NCBI GenBank assembly: GCA_963920575.1
Contig: OY986973.1
Coordinates: forward strand, 11,911,395-11,975,394
DNA from: Narthecium ossifragum
Taxonomy: Eukaryota > Streptophyta > Magnoliopsida > Dioscoreales > Nartheciaceae
DNA: 64,000 nucleotides
Direction: 5' to 3'
Part shown: positions 9,364 through 19,824 of the stretch, in pieces
How the letters are laid out: each line of letters starts with the position of its first letter
Numbering within the stretch: the first letter of the stretch is position 1
Made by a program: the position numbers and the translations under genes
The notes under the pieces: model-generated
The model's input: the letters and a program-made list of their open reading frames with translations, nothing else
Told to the model about the DNA's origin: nothing
Databases searched by the model: none

Positions 9364-11787
9364 TGTCGCGCCCTGACCCGTGAAAGCCCAACCGGGCCGG
9401 GCGACACGAACCAGAACCTAACGAAACGCAGAAAACAAAGCTGGCGAGGGTTCCCTCTAACCAATTGATCTCCCTAACAGTTTACTAAAAGCACCCCCAA
9501 TTAAAAGACAATAATTTAATAAGCCTCGAACCACATATTACAAACCCAAGTGAATTTAATATACATATCCTCGGAAAGGGGAAGATTCAAATACAACATT
9601 ACTCCCGTACGAGACTATTTAACATAGGGTAAAAGCAGTAAACGATCACCACCTCTCAAAGTCCACCAGGGACCGCCGCACCGCCGACCAACTGCCCGGT
9701 AGGGGCCACAGAAGGAGAACTGACGCCTGCACCTACAAAACGCAGCCCCGGGTAGGTGTGAGCACTAAGCTCAGTAGGGTTCTACACTACGTTACACAGA
9801 AGGAAGAGGGAAAGACAACAGTGTCGCCCTCAAGCCAGACTCGAGTGTGCTGCAAGGGTCCCATAACCCTTCACCGGTGTCTCTAGGCATATCCAACCAT
9901 GGTCAGCCCAACGGACTTGGCCCATCCTGGATACATCTAGTGTTGCAGGGTTCCAGCTGCGGTCACCCAAAATGGACTGGGCCCACACTGATCCCCTACT
10001 GGCAGGAACAGACACTGCCTGGGCCAGACTAACCCTCTCGGCCCCCCAAAGAACAAGACCCGACACCGGCGGCACCCTCAACACCTGCCTCGAGGACGAC
10101 ACGACCTCTAATCATCATCAAGCAACAGGTGTACCAGTCCACTAGGCCTATCATCAAGTTCGACTGGACACCACAATTCGAACCGGGTCCAAACTACCCA
10201 ACCCCGGTCCTAGGGCTAAGTCCGAGCTTTCAGCCTCGGGACGGCGAGCCACAGATCACCTATGCCCTAACCATGCAACTAATGCACAACAGAGAATGCA
10301 TGCTATGACATACACAAACAGGAGATAGTCATGCAACAGTATGATCAGGCATCATATAAGTCAACCGGATCGCTGCAGCGGTACTACCGACCGCTACTAG
10401 CCGATTAGCAGCGGGTCCCGGCATTACGACGGTACCGCGACCATCAACCGCAGACTCCTGCAACGAGAAGCAACCCCGAAAACCGCTGATGAACAGTAAG
10501 CATATAATATTATAATCTGACATATAATATTATATTTAAAACACCAAAAGTACTCTACAAGAGGCTATTTGACCCCGTTGATCTGACGTCCAAACGACGT
10601 GGATTTGAGATCCAACTTAGCCACCAGTAGATCTACATGCTTGGATCAACATATCCAAAATCCATAAACATCCAACGGTTGGATTAATGGGAAAATACTA
10701 ATCAAAGCCGCTAATCAAAACTAACTTACCATCTCTTGCTGCAACGCAGCCCCTCCGTGCGAAAATCATAACAATTCGTAGACAAATCGAAAAAGTATGA
10801 AATCAGTTGGGCTTGAGAGTATATGCAAAGATCTACAATTCGTATGTTCAACACAACCCAAGATAAGGCACGTACCGGCCGGAACACTCGCCTCAAGCCG
10901 GCTGTTTTTCAAGAACAGCAGAAACCGGAAAATCTGAGATTAAAGATGCATAAATCCTACTAAAATCACAACCAAAGATCATGAAACTTATATCAGAAAT
11001 TCTACTAGGCAAGAGGAAGCCAACAACACAAAGATCAAGAAGATCCAACGGCTAGATTAGGAGAAACCCATTAAACACTCTCGTAGGTAGAAGAACCTAC
11101 CTAACAGCGCTTTCCTCGGTTGATCCCTCGCAAACCAGCCACCAACAAGGTTCCAAACCACTTCAGGGATCTTCCTCACGTCGCCACGAATCCAATAAGC
11201 TTTCAAGCTCCTAAAAAGGTGGTCGGAGGAGGGAGAACGACGAAGAGCAAGAGGGCTGCCGGGAGAAAACAGAGGAAGCAGAGCACCGCGGGAAGAAGAG
11301 AAAGAAGGAAGAAGAAGAGAAGAGAAGAGAAGGAAAGAAGAGGAAGGAAAGCCCGGGGGAAAGCCGGGGGAAAGGGCAAGGAGGGGAGGGAAAGTCCTCC
11401 CCTTCTGATAAGAGAGAGCGACGGCCGGCGGCCGTCCTCGCGAAAGAGAAAAAGCCATCGACTCGCTCACGAGTCCGATCGATCGCTCCTAGGAGCGATC
11501 AATCGCTCAAGGGCCGTAAGCTGCCCAAGAGCAAGCTTCCGCGCGCCCGAGCGAGATCTTCTGATCCCGGGTCCACCTAACTATTCTAATCAACCACTAA
11601 CACAAACAAGGTCAGTGTGTGCACACGCGAGTGTGAAACAAACCAACAAGGTGTAATTTACCAAATTGCCCTTGTGGTCCAAGAAACAATACGATCCACC
11701 GGATCGCGCGCTCGACGCGAAGCAAACCAACGAGCCACGGGCCCGACCCAGCCGGTCGACCCAGGAGTAGAGGGACGGGTCCTCACA
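9364..11787 (-). repeat. E3: 5' LTR (right copy)
   Basis: Same LTR as 5311-7710, with its TG start at 11787 and its CA end at 9364. It is 24 bp longer through small indels. It carries the same internal landmarks: twin TATAATATTATA near 10503-10534 and a CT tract on the minus strand near 11228-11400. ORFs in the GA-rich plus strand are artefacts. Confidence 0.9.
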
Positions 11788-11792
11788 TTTTA

Positions 11793-12334
11793 GCTTCTGC
11801 TCCCATAGTTCATGCACCTGATTACTCCTTACCTTTCGAACTCATGTGTGACGCTTCTGATTCGGTGTTAGGAGCTGTTCTTGGACATCGGTGAATTAAA
11901 GTCCTCATGTGATTTATTATGCTAGTAAGACTCTTTCTGAATCGCAATTGAATTACACTACAATGGAAAAGGAATTATTAGCTGTAATATTCACATTAGA
12001 GAAGTTCAGACTCTATCTCTTAGGTTCCAAAATCCTGATTTATACTGATCACGCCGCTTTGCGGTAACTTTTAGCTAAAAAGGATGTGAAACCTAGATTG
12101 ATTAGATGGATCTTACTTTTTCAAGAGTTTGACATAGAGATAATGGATAGGAAGGGTTCTAAGAATGTTATTGCTGATCACCTTTCACGCCTTCCTTTGG
12201 AACACATAACTGATAGGATCCTTATTAGCGCTTCTTTTCCAGACGAGGATCTTTTTCAGATAACTCGCATCTCGCAACCCTGGTACACATATATAATCAA
12301 TTATCTTGTTTCGGGAAAAATCCGGGACTCTTGA
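11793..12334 (+). pseudogene. E2: RNase H, continuing after E3
   Basis: Begins in the same domain where E2 broke at 5310, with FELMCDASD (the first RNase H acidic block) near 11840. Frameshifts follow around 11890-12070. The open part runs 12086-12334 with [20 protein letters not shown] and the conserved [10 protein letters not shown] end. It stops at a TGA where related elements have Trp. RNase H would remove the RNA template during cDNA synthesis. Confidence 0.85.
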
Positions 12335-13576
12335 TCTAAAGACAAGAAAGATAGATTCTTCTCTCAGATTCGATATTATACTTGGGAAGACCCTGAGCTT
12401 TTTAAATATTGTTCCGATCAGATTTTTCGACGATGTGTTTCAGAACCTGAAATCCATGATATTTTAACATTCTGTCACATGCTTGCGTGTGGTGGTCACT
12501 TCTCTACAAGGAAAACTGTTGCAATTGTTTTGCAGTGCGGCTTTTATTGGCCTTCTATATTCAAAGATTCCTATGCCTTCCGTAAATCCTGTCTTTGATG
12601 CCAACAAACTGGAAACCAATCACGCCGTGATCAAATGCCACAAACTCCGATTTTAGTTACAGAAATTTTTGATATCTGGGGTATTGACTTCATGGGTCCC
12701 TTTCCACCTTCTTTTGGCTTTCAATATATTTTAGTTGTTGTTGATTATGTTTCAAAATGGGTTGAAGCCATAGCAACCAAATCGAATGATCATAAGGTTG
12801 TGATTCAATTCCTTCAACGTAACATTTTTTCTCGATTTGGTTTTCCTCGTGCGATCATAAGTGATGGCGACTCTCATTTCTTAAATCAACACTTTAAGTC
12901 CCTTCTTACAAAGTATTCTATCACTCATAAGGCAGCGACCACATATCATCCGCAAATTAGTGGCCAGGTAGAACTTTCTAATAGGGAAATTAAGCGTATT
13001 CTGGAAAAGACTGTCCGTCTAGACAGAAAGTATTGGGTAAACAAGCTTGAGGATGTACTCTGGGCATATAGAACGGCGTATAAAACACCGATTGGTATGT
13101 CACCGTATCGATTAGTGTTTGGTAAAGCTTGGCATCTGCTTGTGGAATGGGAACATCGTGCTTTGTGGGCTATCAAGACATTAAACTTTGATTCAAATGA
13201 GATAATGGCACATAGAAAATTGAGCATAGTTGAACTCGAGGAAATTCGCAACGATGCTTATATAAACTTCAAAATTTACAAGGATAGGACAAAGGCTTTT
13301 CATGATAAGCATATTTCAAGGAAAACCCTTGTCGTCGGACAGAAAGTTTGGTTGTTTAATGCAAAATTACGTCTTTTTCCGGGTAAATTACGCTCAAGGT
13401 GGACTGGACCCTATATTATCACACAAGTATTCTTACATGGTGCCATAGAAATTCAAGACCCAAGCACAAATGAGATAACTAAAGTTAATGGGCATAGATT
13501 GAAGCCTTATTTTGAGAACATTCAACACGGAGACATTATTAAGTCCGTTATTTTGACGGATCTAGGCGATAACTGA
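12335..13576 (+). pseudogene. E2: integrase
   Basis: The N-terminal zinc-binding part can be read from 12335 (CHMLACGGHFSTRK, later CL, stop, CQQTG). It is broken by a stop near 12598. From 12635 an uninterrupted 313-residue frame holds the catalytic core: first Asp in [10 protein letters not shown], second in [10 protein letters not shown], Glu in [11 protein letters not shown]. It ends with the basic C-terminal part [15 protein letters not shown]. All three DDE residues are present, but the zinc domain is severed, so the enzyme is not expected to be made whole. It belongs with the Athila/Tat integrases, which lack a chromodomain. Confidence 0.88.
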
Positions 13577-14455
13577 GTTTTTAGGGACGTCTAGCGAAAG
13601 TCATAAAACAACGCACTCGCTGGGAGGCAACCCAGTTTGCTATCTCTAGTTATGATCATATCTTAGTTTAGGTTCTTTCTAATCTTTTAGATTTTTTTTT
13701 TCGTTTGAAAAACAACACCGACCGATCGACTACTTATCGACCGGTCGGTATTGAGCATTCCCTCAAAGCCTATGACCCCACCTGTCACTCTCTTGTCCCC
13801 ACATTTTTATTTCCTCCTTCCGATCCGTCGCTGCTCTTGTCTGGGCGATTCCGGTAGGCCTCCGCGCGTTTGCACCGGCGAGAGGCGATGAGATCCGGCG
13901 ATCCAACCTCTGGCGTGTCCAAGCACTTGATCTCATTGTTTTCCAGTGAGTTTTCCCTCTATTTCCCTCAAATCCACCCGTTCTCCTCCCCTCGGCCTTG
14001 TCCTCCTCTCACTGAGCGGCGGATCCATGCTTTGCCATGGATTCTGACCACGTCGCCGGTGGCCTATGTCGGCGTCCTCCTCCTTGCGTCACCTCCCTCA
14101 CTCTTTCTCCTTTTAGGAAACCCTTTCTCACCGAAACTGGCCTTCGCCATTTCCTCTCCATCCTCTGTTCTCCTTTCGCCACCACTTTCCCCATTAGCCG
14201 CCATCAATTTCCTCGACGGTGCTTCGCCGCCGGTGAGCCGCTACCTAGGTGGTTGGTTGTCTCTCTATCTCTCTACAACCACCCTCAACCTAGCCTGAGA
14301 CCAAGCTATCGCTAGTGCTTTGCCACCGGCGCGCACCCTCTGTTTTCCCCTTCCAACCTACCCTGGCCTCAATCCAACCTGTCCTTCTCTTAAAAATTTG
14401 ATTTTTATCGGGCTTCCTCTCCGGAGCACCCCTAATTTGTGCAGGATTGGCGACC
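13577..14455 (+). other. E2: post-pol spacer with conserved hairpin
   Basis: Non-coding. Soon after the integrase stop comes acgcactcgc followed by the small inverted repeat tgggaggcaaccca (13621-13634), which also occurs in E11 in a matching position. A palindrome pair (ccgatcga near 13722, ccggtcgg near 13741) follows. From 13780 to 14440 the plus strand is rich in C and T. The frame 13870-14298 found there is Pro/Ser/Leu-rich and not recognised. I regard it as untranslated leader for the accessory ORF. Confidence 0.55.
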
Positions 14456-14956
14456 ATGTCTAGTAGCGACGAGCCGCAGGAGTCCGCTGCTTCTATCAGG
14501 AAGCGCAGACGAACCTCTTCCCGCCCAGTTACTAGATCTTTGGGTCCGCAGTGGCGCACTCATGGTTTTGATCTCAAGCAGCGGTTTGACTTGGAAATTT
14601 TTCACGATATTGACGGTACCCAACCCGGGGTTGAGCTCTTGGAGCAGCGGGGGTGGCAGTGTTTAGCTGGACCTTGGCATCATATTTTTCCTACCCTAGT
14701 TCACCGTTTTTATGAGACGGTGACATCTCATAGTATAGAGCCACCATATTTGTCTGCCACTCTTGCTGGCTTTTCGGTCAGAGTTGATAGAGCCTTGTTT
14801 GCTGAGATCCTTGAGCTTATTGATGATGTCGATCTTCCTGAGGATCCCGAGCCTACACAACTATCGAGATCGATATATCCCATTCTATCAGTCCAGAGCC
14901 GCATGCTGATGTTATCCACAGGGCGCACCTACATCCTGATCACAGGGCGCACCTAA
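14456..14956 (+). CDS. E2: accessory ORF downstream of pol (plant-transposon protein-like)
   Basis: A 166-residue frame starting at ATG 14456 (MSSSDEPQ). It is basic at the N-terminus (RKRRRTSSRPVTRS), then has a folded-looking segment with QRGWQCLAG, HIFPTLVHRFYETV and LAGFSVRVDRALFAEILEL. The RGW, then FY, then V-V-R layout resembles the 'putative plant transposon protein' domain often found in Athila/Tat elements. This is my recollection of the family and was not searched. It is not an evident envelope protein: no signal peptide or membrane segment is visible. The end looks truncated by a short repeated phrase before the stop. Role unknown. Confidence 0.5.
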   Translation: MSSSDEPQESAASIRKRRRTSSRPVTRSLGPQWRTHGFDLKQRFDLEIFHDIDGTQPGVELLEQRGWQCLAGPWHHIFPTLVHRFYETVTSHSIEPPYLSATLAGFSVRVDRALFAEILELIDDVDLPEDPEPTQLSRSIYPILSVQSRMLMLSTGRTYILITGRT

Positions 14957-15599
14957 AACGGTTGAATTTCCTAGAATAAAAAAATAAGGGTTTCATACTT
15001 AGTAACCGGGCAAGGTGCCTAACAAGGTGTGTTATTCACGTAAAATAGTTGAAATTCCTGTAGAAAAAAAAGAATAAAAGAAAAATGAATAAAAGCAGAG
15101 ATTGTTATGTGATAAGTGGAAAATATGTCCTGAATAGGATTGTGATCTTGAATGGTTAAAGTGTTTAGATATGATTTATACTCTGAAGCATGTGGAACCC
15201 CATTCACACATAGGAGTGTTGCAGTTATTTTTAATCATGATTAAATATGTTGAAATGTTGAAAATATGTTATGACATATTTTGACTTACTATATTTTTAT
15301 GTGACTATGAGTTGATGAATATTGTTCATGGATAGTATTTCTATTTCATGCATTAGAGTTGATGAATATTGTGATTGATTTCTAATGGTATATTCAAGGG
15401 AATGTATAGATGTTTATGGGTATCGTCACTGAAAACCCTCAGGAGACTATAACTCCTCCACTGGGGTAACTCAGGGGTTAAAGGCTTGTTACACATGCTA
15501 AGTGCAATTGTGAGACCTACGAAAGTGGCTTGTTAGATTTATTGCTTTATTTTTATCTTTTCTTTGCTCGAGGACTAGCAAAGTGTAAATTGGGGGGTG
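14957..15599 (+). other. E2: 3' non-coding region and polypurine tract
   Basis: AT-rich and without coding potential. It contains the phrase agtaaccggg (about 15001) that E10 also has near 51241 and 51336. The end reads gctcgaggactagcaaag, a short gap, then ttggggggtg directly before TGATAAGTC. This G-run is the polypurine tract. The E12 LTR is preceded by the same arrangement on the minus strand. Confidence 0.7.
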
Positions 15600-16969
15600 T
15601 GATAAGTCACTAATTATTCATAACTAAACCCCTTAGGCCTAGAGTAGGTGTATTTGATATCCTATTATTTGATTTCAGGTTTAAGTAGTATTTGAAAATA
15701 AATACAAGAAATTCGGTCAAAAATCACTAAATTCTGCAAAAAGACTACTTCGTCTACTGTTTGGAAATAAATAACCAGAGCTTCTAAAGACCTCCAAATA
15801 TTCTAAAATTCTGGGAGATGAAAGAAGACTTCAAAAGCTACAACTTTCATGTTGAAGACCTTCTAAGATTCTGTATACATTGGCGCCAATGTTGAGGCAA
15901 TGTTGGATCTATGAAAGTTGAAATTTGAGAAAGACTAAAATTAATTAATGACGTGGTAGTGAAGACCCAGTCAAACCGACTGGAGCGCGATGGATCGGAT
16001 TTGAATCCGATCGGTCGCTCGGAACGTCAGCAACCTGGAATTTAGGAAAATTAGAGGTTAAGTTCAACTATAACTCCTAATTCCGGGATGAAGGATTTCT
16101 AATACATACGGGGGTTATTCCAGCCGAAAATTACCATCTTTTGAAGCACTTTTGGAGGAGAACGCTAGGGTTTTGAAGGTGGGATCAATGGCTTCATCTT
16201 CTACACCGATTCATGATTTCCAAGAGATGAGTGGCTAGATTTCTTGTTCTTAGGAATACCATGAAACCCTACTGTAACTTTTGATCTTTCTTAGTTGCAT
16301 TTTTGTGAACTTCTCTACGTATAATCTCATGAATATGTTTTTAATTATTATAGAGTTGAAGGAACAGAGTTTCGTTGACATATTCTTAGTCCTACATGAT
16401 GGTTGTATTTGATTGTAGAGATTCATGAGATAGTTTTCATGTGGTTTGTGATTTGCCTTTGAGATAATCTATGCTACGTGAAGATAAGTCATGCTAAGGT
16501 CATTAGGAGTAGAATAACTTAAGATAATGGTAGGACCGAAGATGATTTATGCCAAACAAAGATAGATTATGTCGTAGGAAACATAAAACCTTCTTTTAGG
16601 GATTCGTGTGAGATTGTAGCCATACGGTCCATAATGCTTAGAGAAGTGATCAAGATGATAATTATGGAAGATTAAGGGTGAAAATAGGGTGGATTGTGTA
16701 TTTCCTAAGACATCTTTTCCAATTGATTAAAACTTTAATATTTTCTTTTGCTTTCTTAGATAGTTTCAGTTAGATCAATCTATCGTTGAAGTTGTTGGCT
16801 TAGATCTAAAGTTTTGAGAATTGATTTTGTTTTTCCTGGTAATTCCCAATGGTCTGACTCCAGATTTCACCGCTAGTCTACATAGTAGTATTACTGATTG
16901 AATATGAATATAAATTTAAGATTTGATTGAGGTTAGCAACGTTTTAACGATGATGTTTTCGAGCGATCA
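15600..16969 (+). repeat. E2: 3' LTR
   Basis: Starts TGATAAGTCACTAATT right after the polypurine tract and ends gagcgatca at 16969. The same LTR family is present as E12 (minus, 51542) and E18 (plus, 61755). It is 1370 bp long and lies head to tail with the integrase of E4. Confidence 0.85.
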
Positions 16970-17345
16970 GTCCTCGATGCCGGAGGCAGCTGGGAGTAGC
17001 ACGTTGATAAGTGCATGAAAGTGCACTCTGAACAACCTTAAAACCATCTCAATTGCTATATCTTCACCCTTAATCAACTTCTTTAGCACTATTTTTATGG
17101 TATATGTTACTTCACATAGTTGCTTGGAAAATGCAGGAAATTGGAGCTGAAAGAAGCTGAAAAGATTATATGGGTCGACTTGGAAGATGAACCTGTACCT
17201 GATGATGAAGAACCAGATAATGTGCCATATATGGTTGGAAAGCTCTTGAAGTCTAGTTTCTGGAGAATTTTACCGTTTGTGATTCAGAGTTTTCTAGAGG
17301 AGGTTACAACATTTTTCGTACCAGTGCGCAGTGCTGAGTGAATAG

Positions 17346-17630
17346 TGACGGTCGACCGTCAAATCCTCACGGTCGACCGTCGCATCATCCGTGGCATCGA
17401 CCGTTGCGCTCAAAAATCCTCACGGTCGACCGTGGAGCCCGAAAATCCTCATGATCGACTGTCAGATGCTCACGGTCGACCGTCGCATCGACCGTGGCAT
17501 CGACCGTCAGCCTCTGTCAAGGAAAATACTTCGCAGGGTCGATGCGAAGATCGACCGCCGCTTGTCAAAATAAATTATGCATCTCATGATCGACCGTCAG
17601 GGTCTCACGGTCGACCGCCAGATCAGCCAG
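17346..17630. repeat. Palindrome array in the E5 LTR (GTCGAC type)
   Basis: Boxes GGTCGACC or close variants start near 17350, 17371, 17395, 17424, 17452, 17474, 17486, 17498, 17537 and 17549. The stretch 17474-17556 has the module of three boxes 12 bp apart, a 39-bp gap, then two boxes 12 bp apart, which is also seen in E8 and E15. Confidence 0.9.
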
Positions 17631-17680
17631 GGGTGTATAACGGGTTTAACCTTAACCCGAGTTTGCTAATTCTTGGACCC

Positions 17681-17688
17681 TATAAATA
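17681..17688 (+). promoter_or_regulatory. E5: TATA box of the LTR promoter
   Basis: tataaata lies about 50 bp downstream of the palindrome array and is followed by gaaaacttagg. The position fits a Pol II core promoter with U3 to its left. Confidence 0.7.
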
Positions 17689-18032
17689 GAAAACTTAGGG
17701 TTACTCAAGGGGGACTTCTTGGACGTTTTTGGAGGCTCTTTCTGGACGTTTTCTAAGGGAAGAAGATGAAGACATCTCCATCGATGGTCGAGTAATCCGC
17801 GGGCATGGCGGACGAATGATCTAGCGAGGACTAGGGCTTCTTCTCCAACAATGGTTCATAGTTTTTAATCTTCATTGTTAAACTCTTTTCTATGTCTTGG
17901 ATCTTCAAATATTATTTATAGATTATAGATTTCTATGTGGATGATTAATATTATGAATCCAGTCATGCTTCTTTCATTATCTTATAATCCAATAGTCTTC
18001 TCTATTGATTCTCCTACCGAGTCTTGCGAGAC

Positions 18033-18290
18033 CTTTGCTATGCATTGCCCGTAGTGACAACTGGTATTGTGTATTCTTAGGGATCTTGTAAGACAAGGTT
18101 GGAGCTCTATCCCGAGGAATCTTTGCTATGTATTGCCGATTGTGAGAGTTGATATTGTGTATTCTTAGAGATCTGGTTAGATAGAGTTAGGGCTTTGTCC
18201 CGATGAACTTTTGCTGCGCGTTGCCTGTAGTGACAGCCGGTATCGTGTATTCTTAGGATCTGGTAGGACGGAGTTAGGGTTACAACGAGA
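18033..18290 (+). repeat. Three tandem units of about 88 bp in the E5 LTR
   Basis: Units begin near 18033, 18121 and 18208 with ctttgct, continue with tgcc, gtagtgaca and tggtattgtgtattcttag, and end with gggctctatccc-like sequence. The E10 LTR has the same units; E11 interrupts them at the ctttgct junction. Confidence 0.8.
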
Positions 18291-19385
18291 AGAACCAACC
18301 ATAGAAAGAGACATTTATATTTTATCAGATTCATAATTCTATATCTTTCGGATAAGGTGATTGGGATGTGAATCCCTTAACTGAGTATTATATGAACCAT
18401 TGAGAAGAGAAGAACCTAAATCCGAGTGAAGTGATTCCTGAAGTCTAGCCTCATTCAAATCTTGATTTCTTTCATTAACTTTATCTTACCATTACATCTT
18501 CGTTCTATTTTCTTAACTTTTATCGCTCTTGATTGTTTTCAATTCATTGTTATTTGTATTTCTGGATCTTTCCTGCTTGTCTCTCTATGGGATTCGACCT
18601 CTCTTATGCTATACTGCACTGTGACCGCTGTGCGTGACACATTTGAGCGACATCACACGTTCCCTTGGTGGAGTTCGCCTACAACATCAGCTACCAGTCC
18701 AGTTTTGGAGTAGCACCTTTCTTGGTGTTGTACGATAGGCCATGCCATTCCCCAGTGTGCTGGATAGAGGTTGGAGAGCCACCACTCACCGGTCCAGACA
18801 TCGTCAGGCGGTCGTCAGAGAGACTAGCTCAGATCAGGCAGAGACTTCTGATGGCTCAGAGCCGGTAGAAGAGTTATACAGATCAGAGGCGACGACCGTT
18901 AGAGTTTGCAGTCGGTGTCAGAGTGTTCCTGAGAGCATCACCGTACAGAGGGTCATTCAGGTTTCGCAGAGGTGGTAAGTTGGTGTCGAGGTTCGTCGAG
19001 ACGTTTGAGATCCTAGAGAGGATTATCGAGGTAGCTTACCGCCTGGATCTTCCTCAGCACATGTCGATGCTGAGGAAGTATAACCCAGACCCGTCTCATG
19101 TCATCAAGGTGGATGATATTGAGCTTGAGACAGACGCGACGTTGATTGAGCAGCCAGTTCAGGTATTTGACCGGAGGGATCAAGTCTTGCGGGCCAAGAC
19201 GATTCCCTTGGTCAAGGTACTATGGAGGCACTGAGGCGTCGAGGAGATGACCTGGGAGCGCGAGGCGCGCATGCGGCAGGAGTATCCGCACTTGTTTCCT
19301 TCTCGAGGTAGCCTCTTGTCCTATCTTCTAGTGTAGCTGCTTTTCTGTTTTCGAGCCCTACCTTTATCGAATCTTGGGACGAGAT

Positions 19386-19824
19386 TTCCTTTAAGGGTAT
19401 TAGGATGTGAGGACATGTCCCTCTACACCCGGGTCGACCGCTAGGGTCGGGCCCGTGGCTCGTTGTAGACCGTAAGGGCAATTTGGTAAATTACTCACTT
19501 GTCGGATAGTTTCACACCTGCGTAGTGCACACACAACCCCTTTTGTTTTATTTATGTGTTTGCTAGAACCCTAGGCGGGCTTGGGATCGAAAGATCAAAC
19601 CTCAGGTGAACAGAAGCTTGTTTTTAGGACAGCTGATGGCCCGTGTGTGATCGGTCGCTTGGACCTGTGTCGGTTATCGGCGCAGCCGACGTGTCCGGAT
19701 AAGGACGTGAACCGACTTAACCCGGCTCAGTCCGACCGATCGGTCCTGGGACCGATCGTTAGGACTCGAGCCTATAAGTAGCCCGAGACCTCCTCTGTTT
19801 TTCCGGTTATTCCTTCTTCCTTCT
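19386..19824 (+). repeat. E4: polypurine tract and first part of the 3' LTR
   Basis: ttcctttaagggtattagga immediately precedes TGTGAGGAC at 19406, the LTR start. The LTR contains ccgatcgg boxes (about 19736 and 19752) and TATAAGTA at 19773-19780. It is broken at 19824 by E6 and appears to resume at about 33743. Confidence 0.8.

Larger units (their letters stand above)
5311..11787 (-). mobile_element. E3: two-LTR, gag-only chromovirus derivative inserted in E2
   Basis: Complete insertion of 6477 bp flanked by the 5-bp TSD tttta (5306-5310 and 11788-11792). It has two LTRs of 2400 and 2424 bp in minus orientation, a tRNA-iMet primer site and a polypurine-like end. The internal region is only 1653 bp and holds gag alone. 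Protease, RT, RNase H and integrase are absent, while the short 3' non-coding tail seen in E7 and E4 (cgagccctaccc ... taaggg) is kept. It must have moved with enzymes supplied by a relative, as known for non-autonomous gag-bearing plant elements. Hand sampling suggests roughly 5 percent LTR divergence. Confidence 0.9.
2681..16969 (+). mobile_element. E2: Athila/Tat-like LTR retrotransposon, 5'-truncated, split by E3
   Basis: Plus-strand Ty3/gypsy element with domain order gag end, protease, RT, RNase H, integrase, accessory ORF, polypurine tract and 3' LTR. The 5' LTR, primer site and gag start are missing. E3 sits inside it (5311-11787) with a tttta TSD. If E3 is removed, the RT-RNase H frame runs on directly. 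Every domain carries stops or frameshifts. The right edge is directly followed by the integrase of chromovirus E4 at 16970, so E2 probably entered E4. No duplicate can confirm this because the left end is gone. Confidence 0.85.
17005..18655 (+). mobile_element. E5: solo LTR, Athila-type (same family as the E10 LTR)
   Basis: 1651 bp starting TGATAAGTGCATG and ending GCGACATCA, framed by the exact TSD cacgt (17000-17004 and 18656-18660) inside the E4 integrase. It matches the LTR of E10 throughout. It contains the 12-bp-phased GGTCGACC array (17346-17630), a TATA box (17681) and three tandem units of about 88 bp (18033-18290). It is a product of LTR-LTR recombination that removed the internal region. 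Confidence 0.92.
16970..19336 (+). pseudogene. E4: chromovirus integrase C-terminus and chromodomain, split by E5
   Basis: The integrase resumes at 16970-17004 (matching the VLDAGGSWEEH stretch of E7) and continues at 18656 after the solo LTR E5. Readable segments are MVEFAYNISYQSSFGVAP, ERLAQIRQRLLMAQSR, then a stop, and VFLRASPYRGSFRF. The chromodomain part follows: ATLIEQPVQVFDRRDQVLRA and IPLVKVLWRH, a stop, then EEMTWEREARMRQEYPHLF. The chromodomain is the hallmark of chromoviruses and in relatives directs integration to marked chromatin. At least two in-frame stops make it non-functional. Upstream E4 pol is not in the window. Confidence 0.85.

Noticed and set aside
13870..14298. 142-codon ORF after E2 integrase
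   Set aside because: Composition follows the CT-rich DNA (Pro, Ser, Leu), with no recognised motif and no support from other copies.
2681..16969. Proof that E2 inserted in E4
   Set aside because: The right junction is clean at 16969/16970, but the left end of E2 and the matching E4 flank are missing, so no TSD can be shown.
17346..17630. CRISPR-like array
   Set aside because: Repeats are short palindromes with spacings of 12 to about 40 bp and no constant repeat-spacer structure or cas genes; the DNA is plant LTR.
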